The notes under the pieces were generated by a model that did no database searches, was not told where the DNA came from, and saw only the letters and a program-made list of their open reading frames with translations. Below are positions 1 through 8,400 of a stretch of DNA of 12,349 bases, piece by piece (the first letter of the stretch is position 1; every line of letters begins with the position of its first letter). The stretch is taken from NCBI GenBank assembly GCA_900550335.1, contig URRU01000037.1, positions 1 through 12,349 of the forward strand, read 5' to 3'. A program made the position numbers and the translations under genes. This stretch comes from an uncultured Clostridium sp. (GTDB lineage Bacteria; Bacillota; Clostridia; Peptostreptococcales; Peptostreptococcaceae).

Positions 1-69
1 TTTTATTCTATATTTAATTTATTTTATTCTACATCACTCTTGTTAATTTATAATATTTCAAATCCTTTA

Positions 70-2118
<2,049 letters not shown>

Positions 2119-2135
2119 CTAGCGTTTATTTTTAA

Positions 2136-2187
2136 GAAAGAATTATTTATCCCTTATTGAAGGATATTTTTATTTTTTAATTCTTTC
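2136..2187 (-). promoter_or_regulatory. Hairpin in the ligA 5' leader
   Basis: A 10-bp perfect inverted repeat (GAAAGAATTA at 2136-2145 on the plus strand against 2178-2187) encloses a weaker inner TATCCTT/AAGGGATA pairing. It lies between the predicted ligA promoter and the ribosome site. It has no U-tract, so it is not an obvious terminator. It may stabilise the leader or block one face of the mRNA. The region is very AT-rich, so chance pairing is possible. Confidence 0.35.
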
Positions 2188-2195
2188 TATATTTA

Positions 2196-2204
2196 ATTAT
2201 ATCA
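2196..2204 (-). promoter_or_regulatory. Probable ligA promoter (extended -10)
   Basis: On the minus strand, TGATATAAT (2204 to 2196) is a perfect extended -10 element (TGnTATAAT). Only a weak -35 hexamer is present at the right distance, as is usual for extended -10 promoters. It lies about 90 nt upstream of the ligA start and downstream of the folC terminators, so it would give ligA a separate transcript. No experimental start site can be seen from sequence. Confidence 0.55.
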
Positions 2205-2307
2205 AATTTGTTGAATTAGACATAAAAAATATAAAAAAAGAAGAAACAATTAAAACCTCTGTTATTAAAACTTCTCTTTATTTTTATTTATTATACTTTT
2301 ATAAATA

Positions 2308-2413
2308 ATTTTATCAGTTATAACTGATAAAATGCCTAAAAATATCATTTTTATTAGTTATAACTAACAAAATCACCAAAAACACTCTTTTTATCACTTA
2401 TAACTAACAAAAT
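2308..2413. repeat. Three palindromes at exact 40-bp spacing
   Basis: Three copies of a TTTTATYAGTTA-TAACTRAYAAAA palindrome are centred at 2320.5, 2360.5 and 2400.5. The first (2308-2333) is a perfect 26-nt palindrome. The second (2348-2373) and third (2388-2413) share the same TTATAACT core and AACAAAAT right arm, with one or more mismatches. The 10-13 bp between copies is not well conserved. They lie in the 586-nt non-coding stretch between folC and ligA, upstream of the ligA promoter. A dimeric-repressor operator array or remnants of a repeat element are both possible; I recognise no regulator. Confidence 0.7.
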
Positions 2414-2459
2414 TTTCAAACTAACCAAAAATATACTTCTAAAAAATAATAACTAACTT

Positions 2460-2532
2460 AAAAAGAGGGGCAATTATACTTTATTTGTAACTGTCGCAAC
2501 TTGATTGCGCGTTACAAATAAAGTATATTGAC
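2460..2532 (-). terminator. Second (distal) hairpin of the tandem folC terminator pair
   Basis: A 20-bp stem with one bulged base (plus-strand arms 2471-2491 and 2511-2530) encloses a 19-nt loop (2492-2510). The loop is identical to that of the hairpin 149 nt to the right (2610-2686). Transcribed on the minus strand, it ends in CCCCTC and a five-U run, so it can act as an intrinsic terminator. Its G-rich closing base pairs are partly lost compared with the sister copy, so it may be the weaker one. The stem differs from its sister by compensatory base-pair changes. Confidence 0.75.
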
Positions 2533-2609
2533 CATCTATCCCTTTTACCAAAGATATACCTCTAGCATTCTTTCCCCAAAAGAACACTTTTAAAAATAAT
2601 GATAAACTG

Positions 2610-2686
2610 AAAAAGAGGGGCGATATACTCCATTTGTGACTGTCGCAACTTGATTGCGCGTCACAAATGGAGTATATCGCCCCTCT
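2610..2686 (-). terminator. folC terminator, 27-bp perfect stem
   Basis: The arms 2614-2640 and 2660-2686 are perfect reverse complements. They are capped by a loop containing a smaller CGCAA-CTTGA-TTGCG hairpin. On the minus strand the stem begins 6 nt after the folC stop codon and ends in GCCCCTCTTTTT, a classic intrinsic terminator on the folC side. On the plus strand the right arm is followed by CCCC, not T, so termination looks one-directional. The stem is much longer than termination needs. A sister copy lies 149 nt downstream. Confidence 0.88.
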
Positions 2687-2692
2687 CCCCAG

Positions 2693-3991
2693 TTATCTAT
2701 TTCTTAAAAGTGTTCTAACCTCTCCTATCATATATAGAGATCCCGCACTTATTATTACATCTCCTTCTTCAGCAACTTCTAGCACTCTCTCCAAAGCATC
2801 CTCAATTTTTTCCACAGCTTCCACATTACCTGTGTATTTCTCAATCTTAGCTTTTAACTTATCCGCAGAAATCTTTCTCGGATTATCTGGCTCAGTCACA
2901 ACAACCTTATCAAAAACAGGCATCAAAATCTCAAGCACAGTGTCGATATCCTTATCCTCAAGCATTCCTAGCATAAGCACAAGATTTCTATCAGCAAAGT
3001 ACTTATCAAGAACTTTTCTCAAAGATCTCGCACCATCCTCGTTGTGTGCACCATCTATAATAAATGTAGGATTTTCCATCACTTTTTCAACCCTACCTGG
3101 CCATTTTGTCTCTAAAATACCTGCTTTCACACTCTCATCTGTGATATTTGCTACCTTGCCACTTCTTCTAAGATAATCTATCGCATTTAAAGCAGTTACG
3201 CAGTTTCTAACCTGATGCTCACCTATCAATCTAATTTCCATATCCTTAAACTCTTTTCCATTAATAGAAAAATCAAACACCTGAGAATGAACATCATCTT
3301 TCTTAACATTTATATCGCTAAAATCAGCCTCAATAAACTCTGCACCTTCCTCAGCTGCAATTTTCTTAAGCACATCCTCAGCCTCATCACTCTGAGAATA
3401 AACTACAACTGCAGAATCTTTCTTGATAATTCCACCTTTTTCGTATGCAATTTTTGCAATAGTGTCCCCAAGAACTTTAGTATGATCTAAACTTATAGAT
3501 GCAATAACGCTAACAAGTGGATTTTTTATAATATTTGTTGAGTCATATCTTCCACCAAGTCCAACTTCCATAACTGCGTAATCAACATTTTCCCATTTAT
3601 ATATTAAAAACGCCATCGCAGTCACAATCTCAAATTCAGTTGGAGAATCGTACCCCTCAGCAATCATCTTATCTATCCGCAATTTAACCTCAGACACAGA
3701 CTTTGCAATATGTTCATCTGTAATATTTTCCCCATTTATCCTAATTCTCTCATTGAATACCTCAAGATATGGAGATGTAAACAGCCCAACCTTATAGCCA
3801 CTCTTTTCAAGAACCTTTGCTATAAACGAACAAATAGAACCCTTACCATTAGTACCTGCAACGTGGATAATATTAAGCTCGTCTTGAGGATTTCCAAGAA
3901 GCTCCATAAGCTTCTCTGTAGACTCAAGCCCAAGCTTCATACCAAACCTATGACTACTGTGTATATAATCTAAAGCTTCACTATAATTCAT
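2693..3991 (-). CDS. folC: Folylpolyglutamate synthase / dihydrofolate synthase
   Basis: Adds glutamate to dihydropteroate and to folates with ATP hydrolysis, giving and retaining polyglutamylated folate cofactors in the cytoplasm (Mur-ligase superfamily). In this 432-residue frame I see the ATP-binding loop GTNGKGS (residues 46-52) and the FTSPYLEVFNERIRING block (71-87). MEVGLGGRYDSTN lies at 141-153. DHTKVLGDTIAKIAYEKGGIIK contains the carbamylated lysine (K185). The C-terminal-domain motif IIDGAHN is at 311-317. The start was set at ATG 3991, not the in-frame TTG 12 nt upstream, because the GGAGG ribosome site (minus 4001-3997) lies between them. It follows valS by 330 nt, an order common in Firmicutes, but a terminator separates them, so co-transcription may be partial. 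No clear promoter was identified. Whether both activities are present cannot be told from sequence. Confidence 0.96.
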   Translation of the reverse strand: MNYSEALDYIHSSHRFGMKLGLESTEKLMELLGNPQDELNIIHVAGTNGKGSICSFIAKVLEKSGYKVGLFTSPYLEVFNERIRINGENITDEHIAKSVSEVKLRIDKMIAEGYDSPTEFEIVTAMAFLIYKWENVDYAVMEVGLGGRYDSTNIIKNPLVSVIASISLDHTKVLGDTIAKIAYEKGGIIKKDSAVVVYSQSDEAEDVLKKIAAEEGAEFIEADFSDINVKKDDVHSQVFDFSINGKEFKDMEIRLIGEHQVRNCVTALNAIDYLRRSGKVANITDESVKAGILETKWPGRVEKVMENPTFIIDGAHNEDGARSLRKVLDKYFADRNLVLMLGMLEDKDIDTVLEILMPVFDKVVVTEPDNPRKISADKLKAKIEKYTGNVEAVEKIEDALERVLEVAEEGDVIISAGSLYMIGEVRTLLRNR

Positions 3992-4095
3992 ATTTACCTC
4001 CAATAAATCTAATACTTACAGGAAAAGTTTTTAGCTACAGGCAAGCAACTTTCTATAAAATAATAAAAATATAAACTGAAAGACAGTAAAATACG

Positions 4096-4290
4096 AGAGG
4101 GATGTCGCCTATTTTAATAACTTTCATTTTAGAAATGGCGGCAAAATTGAAATCGACAATCTGCAGAACTTCGCTTCATTATTGTTCCCGGTAACTTAAA
4201 CTTAAAATTGCGAAGTTCGAAGCCTGGAGATGAAATTTACCCCATTTCTAAAAAAGGGAGATGTCATAAAACTATGCGACATCCCCCTCT
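4096..4290. repeat. Nested ~195-nt inverted repeat between valS and folC
   Basis: Three nested inverted repeats share one centre. The outer arms are AGAGGGATGTCGC (4096-4108) and its complement at 4276-4290 (with two extra bases). The middle arms, 12 bp and perfect, are 4127-4138 and 4242-4253. The inner arms, 9 bp and perfect (GAACTTCGC), are 4166-4174 and 4210-4218. Together they fold into one long interrupted hairpin. The right part also contains the short valS terminator, so the outer right arm has two alternative partners. No open frame of interest lies inside. It may be a miniature inverted-repeat element, a structured RNA, or an elaborated terminator. Confidence 0.75.
4250..4287 (-). 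terminator. valS intrinsic terminator
   Basis: On the minus strand a 10-bp stem (GGGGGATGTC paired with GACATCTCCC, one G-U; plus 4278-4287 and 4256-4265) has a 12-nt loop holding a further CATA/TATG pairing. Six U residues (4255-4250) follow it directly. It starts 34 nt after the valS stop codon. The 5' arm can instead pair with the distal copy of the same complement at 4096-4108. Confidence 0.85.
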
Positions 4291-4321
4291 ATTTACTGCC
4301 TCGACAGTTTATTTTTACATT

Positions 4322-6928
4322 TTATGAAAGTTTTGCCTGTATACTAGCTAATCTTTCCTCTACTGATTTCATCATTTCTTCAAATTTTTCTTTTTTAGCT
4401 TTTTCCTCGTCAACTAATTTCTGAGGTGCTTTTGCAAGGAATCCCTGATTAGAAAGTTTTCCATTAACTCTCTTAATTTCGCCTTCTAATTTAGCTTTTT
4501 CCTTGTTTAATCTTTCTAATTCTTTTTCGAAGTCAACAAGTTCGTCAAGAGGTATAAATATCTTAACACCGTCTATAACTACACTTACTGCATCTTCAGG
4601 TATACCAGCTTCATCTGCTCTAACTTCAACTTCTGATGCTGATGCTAAAGTTTTGAAGTAGTCTTTTCCTGCTTCAACAGCTTCTAGTTTATCTTCACTA
4701 GGAACCATTATAACTTTTGCTTTTTTAGATGGTGGAACGTTCATTTCAGATCTAACGTTTCTTACATTTCTTATACCGTCCATCATTATATCCATCATAG
4801 CTTCTTCTTTAGCCATGTTGTCTTCTTCTTTGAATTCTGGCCATTCAGATACTATTATCATTCCGTTTGCAGTTGGAAGATGGTCGAATATTTCTTCTGT
4901 TATGAATGGTATGAATGGGTGAAGAAGTTTTAATATTGTTTCAAGAACATAAGTTAATGTGTAAAGAGCTGCTTTTTTAGCTTCTACATCATCACCGTAT
5001 AATCTTGGTTTAACCATTTCTATGTACCAGTCACAGTATTCTGACCAAGTAAAGTCGTATGCTTTCTGAAGAGCCATACCTAATTCGAATTTATCCATGT
5101 TATGAGTAACATCTTTAACTATGTTGTTAGCTCTTGATATTATCCATTTATCTGCTAATGTTAAGTTAGCTTCAACATCGCTTCTTGTTACGCCATTCAT
5201 CATTTCTTCGTCCCAGTTCATGAATACGAATCTTGATGCATTCCATAATTTATTTGCGAAGTTTCTAGCAAATTCAACTCTTTCCATGTAGAATCTCATA
5301 TCGTTTCCTGGAGAGTTTCCTGTTATTAATGTAAATCTTAAAGCATCTGCACCAAACTGGTCTATTATTTCAAGTGGGTCGATACCATTTCCTAAAGATT
5401 TACTCATTTTTCTACCCTGAGAGTCTCTAACAAGACCATGTATTAATACATGAGAGAATGGTTTTTCATTCATACAGAACATAGCTGCAAATGCCATTCT
5501 TACTACCCAGAAGAATATTATATCGTATCCAGTTACAAGCACGTTTGTTGGATAGTAGTAGTTTAATTCTTCTGTGTTGTTTGGCCAACCAAGTGTTGAG
5601 AATGGCCATAAAGCAGATGAGAACCAAGTATCTAGTACGTCTTCATCCTGTTTAAAGTGAGTGCATCCACATTTTGGACATTTTTCTGGCATTTCTCTAG
5701 CAACAACAACTTCTCCACATTCCTGGCAGTAGTATGCTGGTATCTGATGACCCCACCATAACTGTCTTGATATACACCAGTCTCTTATGTTTTCTAACCA
5801 CTGTAGGTAAGTTTTGTCAAATTTATCAGGAACAAACTGTAATTCTTTATCGTTTAATATTTTTATAGCAGGTTCTGCTAATTTATCCATTTTTACGAAC
5901 CACTGTTCAGATAATCTTGGTTCTATAGTTGTATGACATCTATAGCAAGTACCAACAGCGTGGTCGTGTTCTTTTATTTTTATTAAGAATCCTTCTTCTT
6001 TTAGGTCGTCTATGATTGCTTTTCTACATTCATATCTGTCCATACCTGCGTATTTACCGCATTTGTCGTTCATTGTACCGTCTTCGTTCATAACGTTGAT
6101 TTCTTCTAAATTATGTCTTAAACCAACTTCGAAGTCGTTAGGGTCGTGAGCTGGAGTCATTTTAACAACACCAGTACCGAATTCCATATCAACATATTCA
6201 TCTGCAACTATTGGTAATTCTCTACCAACTAATGGAAGTATTGCAGTTTTTCCAACTATGTCAGCATATCTTTCATCGTTAGGGTTTACTGCTATACCAG
6301 AGTCCCCAAGCATAGTTTCAGGTCTTGTAGTAGCTACTTCAAGGAACTGATCGCTATCTTTTAGGAAATATTTTACATGGTAGAAATTACCTGGCTGATC
6401 TTCGTGTTCAACTTCTGCATCTGAAAGAGTAGTCTTACAATTTGGACACCAGTTTATTATTCTATGACCTCTGTATATATGTCCTTCTTCATATAATTTT
6501 ATAAAGAATTCTTTAACTGCATCATTGCATCCCTGGTCCATTGTGAATCTCTGTCTATCCCAGTCACAAGAATCCCCTAATTTTTTAAGCTGATTTTCTA
6601 TTTTTCCGCCGAATTCTTCTTTCCAAGCCCAAGCTCTCTTCATGAATTCGTCTCTACCTAATTCGTATTTAGATTTTCCTTCTTCTTTTTTAATTCTTTC
6701 AACAACCTTAACTTCAGTAGCTATTGATGCATGGTCAGTACCTGGTAACCAAAGTGTTTCACATCCCTGCATTCTCTTCCATCTTATTAAAACATCCTGA
6801 AGTGTATGGTCTAGTGCGTGCCCCATATGTAACTGTCCTGTTATATTTGGTGGCGGCATCATTATTGTAAAAGGTTTTTTATCCTTATTTGGTTTTGAAG
6901 CAAAATAACCTTTTTCCATCCACTCGTC
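4322..6928 (-). CDS. valS: Valyl-tRNA synthetase, 3' exon (main body of the split gene)
   Basis: Charges tRNA-Val with valine in the cytoplasm and edits mischarged threonine. The class I motifs are HMGH (53-56, spliced numbering) and KMSKS (526-530). A four-cysteine zinc-binding pair (CQEC...CPKC, about 420-439), the anticodon-binding domain, and the C-terminal coiled coil typical of ValS (about residues 820-887) follow. The exon begins at 6928 with GAC GAG TGG (Asp-Glu-Trp), in frame with the first ATG at 6919. The 5' exon (8862-8918) supplies the 19 N-terminal residues ending RLY. Together they read ...ESRLY-DEWMEKGYF..., the usual ValS N-terminus, giving 887 residues, the normal length. 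Unspliced RNA could only give a protein starting at 6919 that lacks 22 residues. A weak AGGA (6930-6927) lies 7 nt before that ATG. A terminator follows the stop codon. Confidence 0.96.
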   Translation of the reverse strand, partial: DEWMEKGYFASKPNKDKKPFTIMMPPPNITGQLHMGHALDHTLQDVLIRWKRMQGCETLWLPGTDHASIATEVKVVERIKKEEGKSKYELGRDEFMKRAWAWKEEFGGKIENQLKKLGDSCDWDRQRFTMDQGCNDAVKEFFIKLYEEGHIYRGHRIINWCPNCKTTLSDAEVEHEDQPGNFYHVKYFLKDSDQFLEVATTRPETMLGDSGIAVNPNDERYADIVGKTAILPLVGRELPIVADEYVDMEFGTGVVKMTPAHDPNDFEVGLRHNLEEINVMNEDGTMNDKCGKYAGMDRYECRKAIIDDLKEEGFLIKIKEHDHAVGTCYRCHTTIEPRLSEQWFVKMDKLAEPAIKILNDKELQFVPDKFDKTYLQWLENIRDWCISRQLWWGHQIPAYYCQECGEVVVAREMPEKCPKCGCTHFKQDEDVLDTWFSSALWPFSTLGWPNNTEELNYYYPTNVLVTGYDIIFFWVVRMAFAAMFCMNEKPFSHVLIHGLVRDSQGRKMSKSLGNGIDPLEIIDQFGADALRFTLITGNSPGNDMRFYMERVEFARNFANKLWNASRFVFMNWDEEMMNGVTRSDVEANLTLADKWIISRANNIVKDVTHNMDKFELGMALQKAYDFTWSEYCDWYIEMVKPRLYGDDVEAKKAALYTLTYVLETILKLLHPFIPFITEEIFDHLPTANGMIIVSEWPEFKEEDNMAKEEAMMDIMMDGIRNVRNVRSEMNVPPSKKAKVIMVPSEDKLEAVEAGKDYFKTLASASEVEVRADEAGIPEDAVSVVIDGVKIFIPLDELVDFEKELERLNKEKAKLEGEIKRVNGKLSNQGFLAKAPQKLVDEEKAKKEKFEEMMKSVEERLASIQAKLS

Positions 6929-7080
6929 CTGAACCTCCCATGACTAAAGTCGCAGGGTTCTAAAAGTTTAAAACTTTATTTAAGAAGTTTAGTTGCTATG
7001 CAACCCTTATTCTTATAGGCGTGTCCAGTTCGCCTCTATTGTATAGGACTTCTAAGTCCACAACTTTACTTTTACTCAAT
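6929..7080 (-). ncRNA. Predicted TnpB omegaRNA scaffold (left limit approximate)
   Basis: In the TnpB family the guide RNA is processed from the 3' end of the tnpB transcript. The scaffold covers the last part of the gene and the element right end, and the guide is read from flanking host DNA. Here that places the scaffold end at 6929 and the guide at valS codons starting GACGAGTGGATGG (6928 downward). The terminal piece contains a hairpin (minus 6960-6931) with GAACC/GGTTC at its base and GACT-TT-AGTC at its tip. The boundary at 7080 is only a family-based guess. This RNA end coincides with the intron 3' splice site, so one transcript cannot easily serve both uses. Confidence 0.6.
6931..6960 (-). 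repeat. Right-end subterminal hairpin of the IStron
   Basis: On the minus strand, GAACC (6960-6956) can pair with GGTTC (6935-6931). The inner GACT-TT-AGTC (6951-6942) is a perfect small hairpin flanked by a C-A mismatch and G-T pairs. The core GACTTTAGT is identical to the left-end copy at 8830-8838. In IS200/IS605 elements such imperfect hairpins near the tips are the transposase binding sites. Bases 6933-6941 are also exactly complementary to 8411-8419 at the end of the ribozyme core, so this hairpin and that long-range helix exclude each other. Confidence 0.6.
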
Positions 7081-8270
7081 ATATTCAACGCTCCGTTTAC
7101 ATCTGCATTTATTAACCTACCATCTTTTGTTTGATACAATCCTCTCTTAACTCTTTTTCCGCTAAATTTATATTCCTTACGTGGAAACCAGTTTTTAATT
7201 TCTTCGATTATATTTTCATATACAGGAATCTCATCTTTGTCAAAGAAACTAGCCTTTGATGTGTAGCTTTCTTCTTGTTCAACAAAAGTTATTCCATATA
7301 ATTCACAAAGATACTCTATTTTTTCTCTAAGTACTCCAAATGGTATATTTACAAATGTCTGATTATTTTTCTTGCCTAAATCAGAATTTTTTTGAAGTGT
7401 TGGGTTATACCCACATACAACAGTTCCTATTCCATTTTCTAAACAATAGTTTATTATTATTCTTGCAGTTTTGTTCATATAATCATTAACTCTATTGTTT
7501 CTTTTTCTAGTATTCAAAAACTGTCTGTTTGTGTATTTCTTTTTATATCCTTGTTTGTCCTTTATACTCTGTAAACGTGCATTTTCTTTATTATGCCATT
7601 GGTTTATAGATTTTAATCTTCTTCCATCTACTATGAAAGATTTTCCAGTTGATGTTACACAAGTAGCAAGATTATTCACCCCCAAATCTATCGCTAGTAC
7701 TTTATTTTTATCGACATTACTTTGAACTTCTTCTACTTCATAGATATATTGAATTTCAAAGAACCTAGCTTTTGATTTAGGTATAATTCGTATCTCCTTT
7801 ATATTTTTATCAACTAGTTTAGGTGGAATATTTATCTCAATACTTTTATGTTCTTTCTTAAAAGAAAATGAGTATGGAATTAGTAATTTGTTTCCCTTTA
7901 TTCTCACAAAACCTATAATCAATGTTTTAAAACCATCTTTAGGAAGATATTTAGGAAGTTTTATATCTTTAAAATTGTATTTACCTTTCTTTGCTAATTT
8001 AAGTAGTCCGAAGAAAGATTTAAAAGATCCATCAACTTCTTTTAAAATCTGCTGTGCCATATTTGAATTTAGTATTTTATAGTTAGGGCTATTTTTTAGC
8101 AATTCGTAATTCTTTTGACAGTTTAGATATTTACCTTCACTAAAATAGTACTGTCTAATATTATAGATTGCCTCATTAGCTAAATTCTTAGCTATATGAG
8201 ATAGCAGTTTTAAGTTTTTATAATCTTCTTTAGTCAATTGTTTTACTTGTTGCTTCATAGTCAAATACAT
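6996..8270 (-). CDS. tnpB: RNA-guided nuclease TnpB (IS200/IS605 family)
   Basis: TnpB uses an omegaRNA to cut DNA next to a short target-adjacent motif and favours retention of its element. From the ATG at 8270 the protein has 424 residues, a normal TnpB length. The RuvC catalytic triad is visible: Asp195 in [13 protein letters not shown], Glu334 in EESYTSK, and Asp390 in [12 protein letters not shown]. The region between the last two motifs, where many TnpBs carry a CxxC...CxxC zinc ribbon, has no cysteine pairs ([11 protein letters not shown]...[14 protein letters not shown]), a variant seen in other members. The 8270 start is preferred over an in-frame ATG 27 nt upstream because a GAGGTGA ribosome site (8282-8276) precedes it. 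An extended -10 promoter and a LexA-like palindrome lie just upstream. With no interruption and an intact triad, it looks functional. No transposase gene accompanies it. Confidence 0.95.
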   Translation of the reverse strand: MYLTMKQQVKQLTKEDYKNLKLLSHIAKNLANEAIYNIRQYYFSEGKYLNCQKNYELLKNSPNYKILNSNMAQQILKEVDGSFKSFFGLLKLAKKGKYNFKDIKLPKYLPKDGFKTLIIGFVRIKGNKLLIPYSFSFKKEHKSIEINIPPKLVDKNIKEIRIIPKSKARFFEIQYIYEVEEVQSNVDKNKVLAIDLGVNNLATCVTSTGKSFIVDGRRLKSINQWHNKENARLQSIKDKQGYKKKYTNRQFLNTRKRNNRVNDYMNKTARIIINYCLENGIGTVVCGYNPTLQKNSDLGKKNNQTFVNIPFGVLREKIEYLCELYGITFVEQEESYTSKASFFDKDEIPVYENIIEEIKNWFPRKEYKFSGKRVKRGLYQTKDGRLINADVNGALNILSKSKVVDLEVLYNRGELDTPIRIRVA

Positions 8271-8309
8271 TATAATCACCTCACTTTCTGCAAACATTTG
8301 TATAGGTAT

Positions 8310-8339
8310 ATTATAACATATTTAACAGAACATTTGTTC
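8310..8339 (-). promoter_or_regulatory. tnpB promoter overlapped by a LexA-type palindrome
   Basis: On the minus strand TGTTATAAT (8318-8310) is a perfect extended -10 element about 40 nt before the tnpB start. Thirteen bases further upstream lies GAACAAATGTTC (8339-8328), a perfect GAAC-N4-GTTC palindrome extended by A and T on the outside (14 bp in all). GAAC-N4-GTTC is the core of the LexA (DinR) operator of Firmicutes. It covers the place of a -35 hexamer, where a bound repressor would block polymerase. Promoter: likely. Regulation by LexA: inference. Confidence 0.6.
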
Positions 8340-8400
8340 TTTTTAGTCATTTTATTAAAAATATTTTTGTAAAAGTTTTTTAGTTTTAAATTTTTAGAAT

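Noticed and set aside
2308..2413. CRISPR array.
   Set aside because: Only three units, with palindromic 26-nt repeats, 14-nt gaps, no leader and no cas genes. The gaps are too short to be spacers.
2667..3176. Plus-strand open frame of 169 codons opposite folC, and similar plus-strand frames opposite ligA, valS, tnpB and pst genes.
   Set aside because: Low-complexity Ser/Leu/Phe-rich antisense shadows without ribosome sites, all overlapping genes with clear family motifs.
6919..6921. Taking ATG 6919 as the normal start of valS.
   Set aside because: The protein would lack the conserved ValS N-terminus, which is found intact with an ideal ribosome site at 8918 and joins in frame across the intron. 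It is kept only as a possible secondary start.
8271..8297. Longer tnpB start at the upstream ATG (MFAESEVII...).
   Set aside because: The extra codons cover the GAGGTGA ribosome site that serves the ATG at 8270, and TnpB proteins typically begin near the [12 protein letters not shown] sequence.
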